Below are positions 1-5,373 of a stretch of DNA of 5,463 bases, one piece after another (the stretch's first letter is position 1; every line of letters starts with the position of its first letter). The notes under the pieces were generated by a model that was not told where the DNA came from, ran no database searches, and saw only the letters and a program-made list of their open reading frames with translations. This stretch comes from Thermacetogenium sp. UBA5472. GTDB taxonomy: Bacteria > Bacillota > DSM-12270 > Thermacetogeniales > Thermacetogeniaceae. Position numbers and translations under genes: made by a program. The stretch lies in NCBI GenBank assembly GCA_002426495.1, contig DIQC01000034.1, positions 47,184 to 52,646 of the forward strand, given 5' to 3'.

Positions 1-6
1 ACGGTT

Positions 7-11
7 CTCCT
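7..11 (-). promoter_or_regulatory. Possible ribosome binding site of a gene starting just outside the window
   Basis: On the minus strand the sequence reads AGGAG six bases before the left edge, a good Shine-Dalgarno spacing for a start codon at or just past the boundary. In many Firmicutes comEA is followed by comEC, so that is a reasonable guess for the neighbour. No coding sequence is visible here, so both the gene and its identity are inference. Confidence 0.3.
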
Positions 12-70
12 GTGTCAATATCTCCAGATCTCCAGCTTATAAAAAAACGGTTACCTGCGCCAAGCCAGCC

Positions 71-173
71 ATTTACTTAGAGTAGAAGCTTTGCTTCGTA
101 CTCTAAGTTAAGTGTCTTCATCATTTACTTAGATAGAAGCTTTGCTTCCTACTCTAAGTTAAGTATCTTTATC
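71..173. repeat. Tandem pair of palindromic (hairpin) repeats at the comEA 3' end
   Basis: Two head-to-tail copies (71-122, 52 bp; 123-173, 51 bp) differ at only four positions: one deleted G and three substitutions. Each carries an inverted repeat. Copy 1 (75-108) pairs ACTTAGAGTA with TACTCTAAGT (10 bp) and GAAGC with GCTTC (5 bp) around a TTT loop, with one bulged base. Copy 2 (127-159) keeps the outer ACTTAGA/TCTAAGT arms, but the lost G leaves small bulges. The second copy ends inside the comEA stop codon (complement of 172-174), so the hairpins lie immediately 3' of comEA in its transcript. Neither hairpin is followed by a clear U tract on either strand, so they do not look like standard intrinsic terminators. 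They could protect the 3' end or belong to a dispersed palindromic repeat family. The element at 1118-1171 shares the outer ACTTAG/CTAAGT hexamers. Confidence 0.85.
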
Positions 174-786
174 AGATGGCGATCATGTCTTTGAGCTGTT
201 CATAGCGCTTTTCACCGATCCCTGACACTTTCTGTAGGTCAGCAGTGGAACGAAAGGAGCCATGAGTTGTCCGGTAATCAATGATACGCTGAGCTATGGC
301 AGGTCCTATACCAGGTAAGGTATCCAGTTCTGAGACAGAAGCTGTATTGATATTGATCTTTCCTCCCAGTTGATCCTGTGCAGCGGGTGTACCCAACTCA
401 ATATTGTTTCCATCAGAGGCGGCTGCTACCTCCCCCTCCTTAAGAACCCGAATCTTTTCTCCATCGACAACCCTACGGGCCAGATTAAGAGCATTTAAGT
501 CAGCATCCGCTAAGGGCTGAGCCCCTTTGACAGCATCCTCAACCCGGGCACCAGGGGCCAGGTGATAAACACCAGGCTTATTCACCGCCCCAGCAACATG
601 TACGCCCAGGAACTCCGTCTCCTGATTCTCTTCTGCATCTTCTGGCTCATTGACATGTTCAGTAATAGCAACCTCTGGGGCAGAGGTTGCGGCGAGCATA
701 GTGGCATACTTATAGCCGCCAGCAAAAAGCAGGGCAGCAGCGATAAGGATGATTAACAACTGTACTTTCCTGTCTATCTCCCACAC
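172..786 (-). CDS. comEA: ComEA-type competence DNA-binding protein
   Basis: 204 residues, the usual size for Gram-positive ComEA, the membrane-tethered double-strand DNA receptor that hands DNA to the ComEC channel during transformation. Residues 8-24 form one hydrophobic N-terminal anchor (LLIILIAAALLFAGG). An acidic linker (about 37-58) is followed by an SLBB-like domain (about 60-115; GVHVAGAVNKPGVY, then a conserved-looking LNLARRVVDGEKI). After a second linker, a tandem helix-hairpin-helix DNA-binding domain fills about 142-204, with the hallmark ININTAS (144-150), LPGIGP (157-162) and VSGIGEKR (187-194). The start is a GTG (complement of 784-786). The best Shine-Dalgarno is an AGGTGA about 10 nt upstream, slightly far, and no better in-frame start is visible. 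The gene lies downstream of leuS on the same strand, but 414 bp and a strong terminator separate them, so it probably has its own promoter (1005-1033). comEC is not in the window. HhH proteins outside competence exist, but anchor plus SLBB plus HhH is specific. Confidence 0.94.
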   Translation of the reverse strand: MWEIDRKVQLLIILIAAALLFAGGYKYATMLAATSAPEVAITEHVNEPEDAEENQETEFLGVHVAGAVNKPGVYHLAPGARVEDAVKGAQPLADADLNALNLARRVVDGEKIRVLKEGEVAAASDGNNIELGTPAAQDQLGGKININTASVSELDTLPGIGPAIAQRIIDYRTTHGSFRSTADLQKVSGIGEKRYEQLKDMIAI

Positions 787-1070
787 AACCTGTTGCTCAC
801 CTGTCCTCCAGCATCAACTGCCACATCCCTTCCAGTGCCTACCTATCCCCTTTTTTCATCGCAAAAGCAGTCCCTTAAGAATAGTGCTGGAGGTATGGCC
901 ATCACTGTACACAACCCGATGGCAGGGGAGATGAAATGCTTGGGGTATTACGGCAATTTTTCGATAAGAGATAGAACGCACTGTATAATATACTATTCGC
1001 TGCCATTATGGATTTTCCTGCTATCTGTCTCAACTTTTCCTATACTTTTCCTACAAATGTTAAACCACCA
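787..1070. other. Intergenic region upstream of comEA, no convincing gene
   Basis: This gap lies between the leuS terminator and the comEA start and holds a candidate minus-strand promoter near its right end. The only minus-strand open frame of note is 41 codons from a GTG (complement of 979-981) to a TGA (complement of 856-858), ending HTSSTILKGLLLR. It has no Shine-Dalgarno sequence and no family I recognise. It would sit in the comEA 5' leader if the promoter is real. Plus-strand open frames here run into the leuS terminator and lack ribosome binding sites. I see no RNA gene. Confidence 0.5.
1005..1033 (-). promoter_or_regulatory. Candidate vegetative promoter for comEA
   Basis: On the minus strand TTGAGA (1028-1033) and CATAAT (1005-1010) are separated by exactly 17 bp. 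Each hexamer matches the sigma-70/sigma-A consensus at five of six positions. It lies about 40 bp past the leuS terminator and about 220 bp upstream of the comEA GTG, so it would give comEA a long untranslated leader. Assignment rests on motif match and position only. Confidence 0.45.
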
Positions 1071-1107
1071 TAAAAATAAGCAGGGCAGCGCCTCCGCTGC
1101 CTTGCTT
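1071..1107 (-). terminator. Intrinsic terminator of leuS
   Basis: Read on the minus strand, 1107-1078 folds into a 13-bp stem with one A.C mismatch (AAGCAaGGCAGCG against CGCTGCCcTGCTT) and a GAGG tetraloop. It is followed at once by ATTTTTA (1077-1071). This is a textbook Rho-independent terminator about 95 nt past the leuS stop codon, and it separates leuS from comEA. The plus-strand side lacks a T tract, so it acts for the minus strand only. Confidence 0.87.
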
Positions 1108-1117
1108 TAACTGACTA

Positions 1118-1171
1118 ACTTAGTGTAAGACTCCCGCTTCCTTATAAGTAGGAGTCCAACGCCAACTAAGT
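1118..1171. repeat. Palindromic element between leuS and its terminator
   Basis: The outer arms ACTTAG (1118-1123) and CTAAGT (1166-1171) and inner arms GACTCC (1129-1134) and GGAGTC (1151-1156) form a two-tier hairpin with internal loops. It begins about 30 bases after the leuS stop codon and is followed by the true terminator. Its outer hexamers are identical to those of the tandem hairpins after comEA, and its interior shares GCTTCCT with copy 2. A distant member of one repeat family is plausible, though the interior is otherwise different. Confidence 0.55.
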
Positions 1172-1200
1172 CATTCATATCTTTTATTGATCTTTTCATT

Positions 1201-3714
1201 TTATTTTTCAGGGTTATGTACTCGCACCACTAGATTAACCAGTTTATTCGGAACGCAGATGACCTTAGCCAGTTCCTTACCTTTGAGCAGCTCTTTGACC
1301 CTGGGTTGCGCAAGCACAAGTTCCTCTAGCTCTTTTCCCTTTAATCCCACCGGAATCTGGATATGATCCCTTACCTTGCCGTTGATCTGAACTGCAATAT
1401 TGATCTCATCCTCTTTAAGGGCATCCTGATCAACTACAGGCCATTTCTGATCATGGACACTACCCTCTGCACCTATTGCTTCCCAGAGTTCCTCGGCAAG
1501 GTGGGGTGTAAAGGGCGCCAGGAGAGTGAGCAGTGTAGTTACTCCCTCCCGTAGCACTCCATTTTGGACAGGTGACTTCCTGTCTGCTCCCTCTGTATAG
1601 TGGTAGAGGGCATTAGTCAGCTCCATAATTGCACTCACTGCTGTGTTGAAATTAAATCTAATTTTGATGTCATCGCTCACCCGTTTGATTGTCGTATGTA
1701 TAATGCGTCGCAGGTCCTTTTCTGCTCGTCCTAAAGCTAAAGAATCTCCAGGCAGTACTTCAGCCTCTTTAATCTCTGGCAGCAGATGCTGAGCCAATCG
1801 CCAAACACGGTTGATAAATCGGTAAGCACCCTCAACTGCCTCGTCACTCCATTCCAGATCCCGCTCCGGAGGAGCGGCAAACAGAATAAAGAGCCGGGCT
1901 GTATCTGCGCCGTAATTTCCTATTATCTCCTCAGGGCTGACCACATTTCCCTTAGACTTAGACATTTTAGTGCCATCTTTCAAAACCATGCCCTGGGTCA
2001 ACAGGTTGGTAAAAGGCTCATCAACAGGCACTAACCCATGGTCATGAAGCACCTTGGTAATAAAGCGAGAATACATCAGGTGCAAAATGGCATGTTCTAC
2101 ACCACCAATGTACTGGTCAACAGACATCCAGTACTGCACACTTTCCTTGTCAAAAGCCTGCTCCTTATCTCTAGCACTGCAGAAGCGCAGGAAATACCAG
2201 GATGAGCAAACAAATGTATCCATTGTATCGGTCTCTCTATGGGCAGGGCCTCCACATTGGGGACAGGTGGTCTTGAGAAATCCATCCGTATGAAGAGGGG
2301 ATTCACTGCCAGGCTCAAATGCCACATTCTCCGGAAGCAGCACCGGAAGCTCCTCTTCCGGTACAGGGACGGTCCCACAGTGGTCACAGTAGATGATCGG
2401 TATCGGGGCTCCCCAGTAACGCTGCCGAGAAATAAGCCAATCTCTTAAACGATAATTGACCTTCTCCTCCCCCAGACCCTGCTCTTGGATATAGGCGGAG
2501 ATCTTTAGCCTGGCTACCTCACTGTCCAGGCCATTAAACATCCCAGAATTAACCATGATACCCTGCTCACTGTAGGCTTCCGTCATAGTAGCGGCACCCA
2601 GGTCATCCCCTATGGGCTGGATAACCACCTTGACCGGCAAATTATACTGGCGTGCAAATTCCAGGTCACGCTGGTCATGGGCAGGAACACCCATCACCGC
2701 ACCTGTGCCATACTCCATCAACACATAATTGGCCACCCAGATGGGCACCTGTTCTCCACTTAATGGATTTGTGGCATAGGCTCCAGTAAAGATGCCCTCT
2801 TTTTCCCCTTCCACAGATGTCCTCTCTATGTCACTTTGATTTCTAACCTTTGCCACAAATTCTCTTACCTGATTGGCTTGGGCTTTACCTTGAATCAGTT
2901 CCTCCACCAATGGATTCTCCGGTGCCAGAACCATATAAGAAACACCGAAAATAGTATCCGGACGTGTGGTAAAGACAGTGATCCCTTTTCCGTTTTCTGC
3001 AGTAAACTTAATTTCGGCTCCCTGGCTCCTGCCGATCCAGTTTTCCTGCATCGACTTAACCTTTTCCGGCCAGCCAGGCAGTTTTTCTAGATCATCCAAC
3101 AGCCGGTCTGCATAATCAGTAATCTTAAAAAACCACTGCTCCAGGTCCTTTTTAATGACCTCATGCTCACAACGCTCACAGTGGCCGGCAACAACCTGTT
3201 CATTAGCAAGCACCGTAGAACAGGAAGGACACCAGTTCACAGCCTGCTTCTTTTTATAAGCCAGACCATTGTGATATAGATGGAGGAAAAGCCACTGTGT
3301 CCAGTGGTAGTACTCAGGATGACAGGTGGCCACCTCCCTGGTCCAATCATAACTCAGCCCCAATGATTGCAACTGTTCACGCATACTGTCAATATTGCCC
3401 CAGGTCCATTTATCAGGGGGAATACGGTTTTTGATGGCAGCATTTTCTGCCGGGAGTCCAAAGGCATCCCAACCCATGGGATTTAGCACATTATGGCCCA
3501 ACATCTTGTAAAACCGCGCTATAACATCACCTATCGCATAATTGCGGACATGACCCATGTGTAATTTTCCGGAAGGGTAGGGGAACATGACGAGACAGTA
3601 GTACTTTCCCTTTTGCCGATCCTCTGTTACCTGAAAAGCGCCATTCTCCTCCCAACGCTCTTGCCACTTTTTTTCAGCAACTCGGAAATTATATTTTTTC
3701 ATATCATTCATCAT
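1201..3714 (-). CDS. leuS: Leucyl-tRNA synthetase
   Basis: 837 residues, full length for bacterial LeuRS, the class Ia cytoplasmic enzyme that charges tRNA-Leu with leucine using ATP. The HIGH signature is HMGH (52-55), within PYPSGKLHMGHVRNYAIGD. The KMSKS loop is intact at 583-587. The CP1 editing domain carries the threonine-rich TTRPDT (249-254) and MGVPAHDQRD (341-350), whose Asp347 matches the family's conserved editing aspartate. Two cysteine clusters, C162/C165/C179/C182 and C443/C446/C484/C487, fit zinc-binding sites. The ETDTMDTF stretch (494-501) and C-terminal tRNA-binding segment (about 770-837, INIAVQINGKVRD) are typical. Two adjacent ATGs occur at the start. AGAAGG lies 3 nt before the first and 6 nt before the second, so translation may really begin at codon 2 (complement of 3709-3711). 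Expression should be controlled by the T-box leader upstream, which raises leuS when uncharged tRNA-Leu accumulates. No defect is visible. Confidence 0.98.
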   Translation of the reverse strand: MMNDMKKYNFRVAEKKWQERWEENGAFQVTEDRQKGKYYCLVMFPYPSGKLHMGHVRNYAIGDVIARFYKMLGHNVLNPMGWDAFGLPAENAAIKNRIPPDKWTWGNIDSMREQLQSLGLSYDWTREVATCHPEYYHWTQWLFLHLYHNGLAYKKKQAVNWCPSCSTVLANEQVVAGHCERCEHEVIKKDLEQWFFKITDYADRLLDDLEKLPGWPEKVKSMQENWIGRSQGAEIKFTAENGKGITVFTTRPDTIFGVSYMVLAPENPLVEELIQGKAQANQVREFVAKVRNQSDIERTSVEGEKEGIFTGAYATNPLSGEQVPIWVANYVLMEYGTGAVMGVPAHDQRDLEFARQYNLPVKVVIQPIGDDLGAATMTEAYSEQGIMVNSGMFNGLDSEVARLKISAYIQEQGLGEEKVNYRLRDWLISRQRYWGAPIPIIYCDHCGTVPVPEEELPVLLPENVAFEPGSESPLHTDGFLKTTCPQCGGPAHRETDTMDTFVCSSWYFLRFCSARDKEQAFDKESVQYWMSVDQYIGGVEHAILHLMYSRFITKVLHDHGLVPVDEPFTNLLTQGMVLKDGTKMSKSKGNVVSPEEIIGNYGADTARLFILFAAPPERDLEWSDEAVEGAYRFINRVWRLAQHLLPEIKEAEVLPGDSLALGRAEKDLRRIIHTTIKRVSDDIKIRFNFNTAVSAIMELTNALYHYTEGADRKSPVQNGVLREGVTTLLTLLAPFTPHLAEELWEAIGAEGSVHDQKWPVVDQDALKEDEINIAVQINGKVRDHIQIPVGLKGKELEELVLAQPRVKELLKGKELAKVICVPNKLVNLVVRVHNPEK

Positions 3715-3788
3715 CTGCCTTCTATGTTGTAATGGTATCCTCTATATCTATCACTAATTATAAAGATGACAAAAGGAGTCGCTTCCAT
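3711..3788 (-). CDS. Possible 25-codon upstream ORF overlapping the leuS start
   Basis: Between the leader terminator and leuS, an ATG (complement of 3786-3788) opens a 25-residue frame starting MEATPFVIFIISDRYRG. Its TGA overlaps the first leuS ATG as ATGA, the arrangement seen in translational coupling. Against a real gene, the only purine-rich stretch (AAAGGG) abuts the ATG with no spacing, and the peptide matches no family I know. It contains no leucine, so it is not a leader-peptide attenuator for this pathway. It is most likely chance, but the stop/start overlap makes it worth recording. Confidence 0.15.
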   Translation of the reverse strand: MEATPFVIFIISDRYRGYHYNIEGR

Positions 3789-3800
3789 CCCTTTGATATT

Positions 3801-3832
3801 AAAAAATCCCGCCCCTAAATCTAGGGACGGGA
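3801..3832 (-). terminator. T-box leader terminator
   Basis: On the minus strand, 3832-3807 forms a perfect 11-bp stem with one G-U pair (TCCCGTCCCTA with TAGGGGCGGGA, GATT loop). A run of six Ts (3806-3801) follows. Its left arm is shared with the antiterminator, so the two structures are mutually exclusive: this hairpin forms when tRNA-Leu is charged. Confidence 0.92.
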
Positions 3833-3853
3833 TTTTTTCCCGTGGTACCACCC
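3824..3853 (-). promoter_or_regulatory. T-box antiterminator
   Basis: In RNA order, GGG (3853-3851), the seven-base bulge UGGUACC (3850-3844), ACGGGA (3843-3838), a five-A loop, UCCCGU (3832-3827) and CCC (3826-3824). GGG pairs with CCC and ACGGGA with UCCCGU, the standard two-helix antiterminator. UGGU in the bulge pairs with an ACCA 3' end, as expected for tRNA-Leu, whose discriminator base is A. The neighbouring tRNA-Ala also ends in ACCA, so this contact alone does not discriminate between the two. Confidence 0.88.
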
Positions 3854-3869
3854 GAATTGGTAAATATAT

Positions 3870-3944
3870 TGGTGGAGCTGGCGGGAATTGAACCCGCGGC
3901 CTCTTCCATGCCAAGGAAGCGCGCTCCCCCTGCGCCACAGCCCC
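3870..3944 (-). tRNA. tRNA-Ala (anticodon GGC), embedded in the leuS T-box leader
   Basis: A complete 75-nt cloverleaf. The acceptor stem GGGGCTG/CAGCTCC includes the G3.U70 pair that is the main alanine identity element. T8 and G9 are followed by a D arm GCGC/GCGC with an AGGGGGA loop. The anticodon arm CTTCC/GGAAG has loop TTGGCAT, giving anticodon GGC (complement of 3910-3912), which reads GCC/GCU. A five-base variable region and T arm GCGGG/CCCGC with loop TTCAATT follow, then discriminator A and an encoded CCA. No mispair or missing conserved base suggests decay. It has no visible promoter of its own, so it should be transcribed from the leuS promoter. The bases just outside it can pair (an 11-bp helix with two single-base bulges and one G-U, 3945-3957 with 3858-3869), placing the tRNA as a coaxial extension of a leader helix. 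Confidence 0.96.
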
Positions 3945-4023
3945 ATAATCTACCCACTTCTTGCTGCATCTAACGCTTGCTACGTTACCGGCTAATCTAA
4001 TTTCACCAGTACTGCTCCCGGGC

Positions 4024-4026
4024 GAG
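4024..4026 (-). promoter_or_regulatory. T-box specifier codon CUC (leucine)
   Basis: The triplet lies in the conserved GAA-NNN-GCC context on the 3' side of the Stem I specifier loop. CUC would pair with the GAG anticodon of tRNA-Leu. It does not match the GGC anticodon of the embedded tRNA-Ala, so the embedded tRNA cannot be the normal Stem I ligand. Confidence 0.83.
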
Positions 4027-4129
4027 TTCAATCCCCAGCTAAGCCATCGGCTCGCACCCCGTTCAACCGATTCTCTGTAGGCCTGCCGGAGTGATTTACT
4101 ACTCCCGTTCCTCGCATTTGCTGAAACCT

Positions 4130-4158
4130 ATTATATGCAATGTTGCGGAGTATGTCAA
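4130..4158 (-). promoter_or_regulatory. Strong vegetative promoter for the T-box leader, tRNA-Ala and leuS
   Basis: TTGACA (4153-4158) and TATAAT (4130-4135) both match the sigma-A consensus perfectly with an optimal 17-bp spacer. Transcription should begin at the A near 4122, just before the T-box leader. A consensus promoter is stronger than a synthetase alone usually has and is more typical of a stable-RNA gene, which fits its also driving tRNA-Ala. Confidence 0.92.
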
Positions 4159-4160
4159 CA

Positions 4161-4361
4161 CTACTGGGAGAATAAAAAACATTGCCAGGTTTGTATCTTA
4201 CCTGACACTTGGCATTCTATCTCTTGCTGATTTTGCTTACGTTTTAGAGAAATACCCAGAATGATCATAAGTGCACCTGCTAAATAGAAACCAAATACCG
4301 TGACAAATAGACCGCCATGGCGGACTTGAGGAAGTGCTTTCCCCGTTAAGCTACTAAACAA
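4161..4361 (-). pseudogene. Orphan fragment resembling an LPXTG cell-wall sorting signal
   Basis: A 66-codon open frame beginning at a TTG with no Shine-Dalgarno sequence; an in-frame TAA lies three codons upstream, so it cannot extend. It reads FSSLTGKALPQVRHGG, then a hydrophobic segment (about residues 18-38), then LKRKQ. This order (LPx-xx-GG, one membrane span, basic tail) is that of a sortase-dependent wall anchor, but the usual LPQTGG is replaced by LPQVRHGG, as if three residues stood where Thr should be. The stretch coding for that motif contains a perfect 12-bp palindrome, CCGCCATGGCGG (4312-4323). About 24 residues follow the basic tail, longer than normal. The simplest reading is the remnant 3' end of a lost surface-protein gene. 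A genuine small single-span membrane protein is the alternative. The stop codon ends two bases before the leuS -35 box. Confidence 0.4.
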
Positions 4362-4531
4362 TGGTACTTAAGTATAAGAGCGAAAGTAGCTTAATCTGCA
4401 CGGAAAGATAGCCTGCAGAGTGTAGGGAGATAACCTGACTCGTATTATATTGTTCCTGAGAGTGTTGCCCCAAAGTCTGTAATAGTAGCTAGAGTACCAG
4501 GTCCCTATCAATGACTTCAGAAATGAGCTTA

Positions 4532-4536
4532 AAGGA
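4532..4536 (+). promoter_or_regulatory. Ribosome binding site of the secreted-protein gene
   Basis: AAGGA lies 6 nt before the GTG at 4543 and supports that start over the internal ATG codons at residues 27, 37 and 39, which fall inside or after the hydrophobic signal segment. No convincing promoter could be assigned in the rest of the 4362-4531 upstream region; a 6-bp hairpin at 4395-4419 is too weak to call. Confidence 0.65.
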
Positions 4537-4542
4537 AAGGGG

Positions 4543-5361
4543 GTGGAAATAATTAAGAGGCCCGGCAGAAGCAAAAGCACGGGTGGTGCAAGATGCTTTT
4601 TACTGGTAGGAGTCGCTTTAATGGCCGGATTGTATCTGATCGGGCCGGCGATGGGCATGTGGAGCGAAGAACTCTTGATTTTGGAGGAAGTAAATACCGG
4701 TGAATTGACAGGTAAGATCCTGTTCACCGAATTTACCGAAAAGGTCGATGATGGCAATTCAATCCTGTTTACCGGGAGTGGCAATGAGTCTCAAAAAATC
4801 ACCATCGACATTGAGCAGGAGCCAAACCAGACCAACTGGGTATACACCTTCAAAATTGAGAATCAGGGAACCATACCGGTAAGATTAGAATCAAAGGTGA
4901 CCGCCAACGATGACGATGCTCTTGCCATAACCTGCACACTGCCGGAGGATGTCATCGGCAACAAGGGTCTGGATCCAGGTGCTTCCGTAGAAGGAAAAAT
5001 TGAGATTGATTTAAAAGCGGATGTGACTCCTGGGACATATACATTCCACATTGATCTTAAGTGTATACAGTGGAATGCCTATTACCAAGGCCCTGACTGG
5101 TGGAAGGACAGCTTAAAGATCTGCGGCACGGTAAAAGGTGGATTAACTGAAGACGCTGCAGAGGTTGCAGAACCTGGGTTAAACGAAGGCACACCAGAAG
5201 TTCCAAAGCCTGAGTTAAACGAAGGCAAAGTAAAAGTTACAGAGCCTGAGCCAAACGAAGGCACACCAGAAACCGCAAAGCCTGAGTTAAACGAAGACAC
5301 GGCTAAAGTCGCGAAGCCTGAGTCAACAGAAGGCACAGCAGAAGATGCAGAGTCTGAGTGA
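4543..5361 (+). CDS. Secreted surface protein with SipW-type signal region and 12-residue repeat tail
   Basis: 272 residues from a GTG. A basic N-terminus (residues 1-17) precedes a hydrophobic segment (about 18-36), a probable signal peptide or anchor. Immediately after comes MWSEELLILEEVNTGEL (39-55), resembling the conserved post-signal motif of TasA/camelysin-like proteins, which are exported with the specialised signal peptidase SipW and often form extracellular fibres or matrix. Residues about 60-195 are rich in beta-type sequence (KITIDIEQEP, WVYTFKIENQG, GTYTFHIDLKC), consistent with a beta-sandwich domain. From 206 to the end there are five exact-length 12-residue repeats (consensus x-E/K-V-x-K/E-P-E-L-N-E-G-T) and part of a sixth, an acidic, proline-containing stalk. 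No LPXTG signal or second membrane span follows, so it is either released or held by the N-terminal segment. No sipW-like gene is in the window. Family assignment is from motif resemblance; the specific function is unknown. Confidence 0.82.
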   Translation: MEIIKRPGRSKSTGGARCFLLVGVALMAGLYLIGPAMGMWSEELLILEEVNTGELTGKILFTEFTEKVDDGNSILFTGSGNESQKITIDIEQEPNQTNWVYTFKIENQGTIPVRLESKVTANDDDALAITCTLPEDVIGNKGLDPGASVEGKIEIDLKADVTPGTYTFHIDLKCIQWNAYYQGPDWWKDSLKICGTVKGGLTEDAAEVAEPGLNEGTPEVPKPELNEGKVKVTEPEPNEGTPETAKPELNEDTAKVAKPESTEGTAEDAESE

Positions 5362-5373
5362 ACCGAAACTGCT
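5158..5373 (+). repeat. 36-bp in-frame tandem repeats (six units)
   Basis: Units begin at 5158, 5194, 5230, 5266, 5302 and 5338, each 36 bp and each starting with the same codon position (for example CCAGAAGTTCCAAAGCCTGA). Units two and four are the most alike. Unit six (5338-5373) remains alignable past the stop codon: TCA at codon 8 of unit five corresponds to TGA in unit six, followed by ACC GAA ACT GCT and then a TAG at 5377-5379. Arrays like this vary in copy number by slippage or recombination. Confidence 0.9.

Larger units (their letters stand above)
3801..4122 (-). promoter_or_regulatory. T-box (tRNA-sensing) riboswitch leader of leuS, leucine type, with a tRNA inserted
   Basis: T-box leaders sense the charging of a cognate tRNA through codon-anticodon pairing in Stem I and pairing of the tRNA NCCA end with the antiterminator. 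In RNA order, Stem I begins soon after the predicted start with GGGAGTAGTAAAT, followed by CAGAGAATCGGTTG and GGTGCGAGCCGATG. Then comes the specifier region GAACTCGCCCGGGAG, in which CTC (complement of 4024-4026) is a leucine codon, matching the downstream gene. The Stem III region, with GTTAGCCGG-like and AACG...CGTT elements, covers about 4000-3965. The antiterminator carries TGGTACCACGGG and is followed by the competing terminator. The whole set is intact and near a normal leader except for a 75-nt tRNA-Ala gene between Stem III and the antiterminator. Leaving out the tRNA gives about 247 nt, a usual T-box length. Confidence 0.93.

Noticed and set aside
13..18. TTGACA on the minus strand near the left edge
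   Set aside because: It would need a -10 box outside the window and directly overlaps the likely ribosome binding site region, so it cannot be supported as a promoter.
856..981. A 41-codon minus-strand frame upstream of comEA
   Set aside because: It has a GTG start without a Shine-Dalgarno sequence and no recognisable motif, so it is recorded only as leader content.
793..1110. A 105-codon plus-strand open frame between comEA and leuS
   Set aside because: It has no ribosome binding site, ends in the leuS terminator hairpin, and covers the candidate comEA promoter on the other strand.
2097..2387. A 96-codon frame within leuS
   Set aside because: It is an out-of-frame shadow; leuS is intact and conserved throughout this stretch.
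3711..4031. A 106-codon minus-strand open frame covering the T-box leader and tRNA
   Set aside because: It lies across the specifier region, the tRNA-Ala gene, the antiterminator and the terminator. These RNA structures fully explain the sequence, and the protein resembles nothing known.
4395..4419. TCTGCA/TGCAGA inverted repeat upstream of the secreted-protein gene as a riboswitch or operator
   Set aside because: It has only six base pairs with a 13-nt loop and no match to a riboswitch class I know; cyclic-di-GMP-type motifs were considered and do not fit.
4368..4784. A 138-codon minus-strand open frame
   Set aside because: It overlaps the signal-peptide end of the well-supported secreted-protein gene in antisense, with no motif or ribosome binding site.
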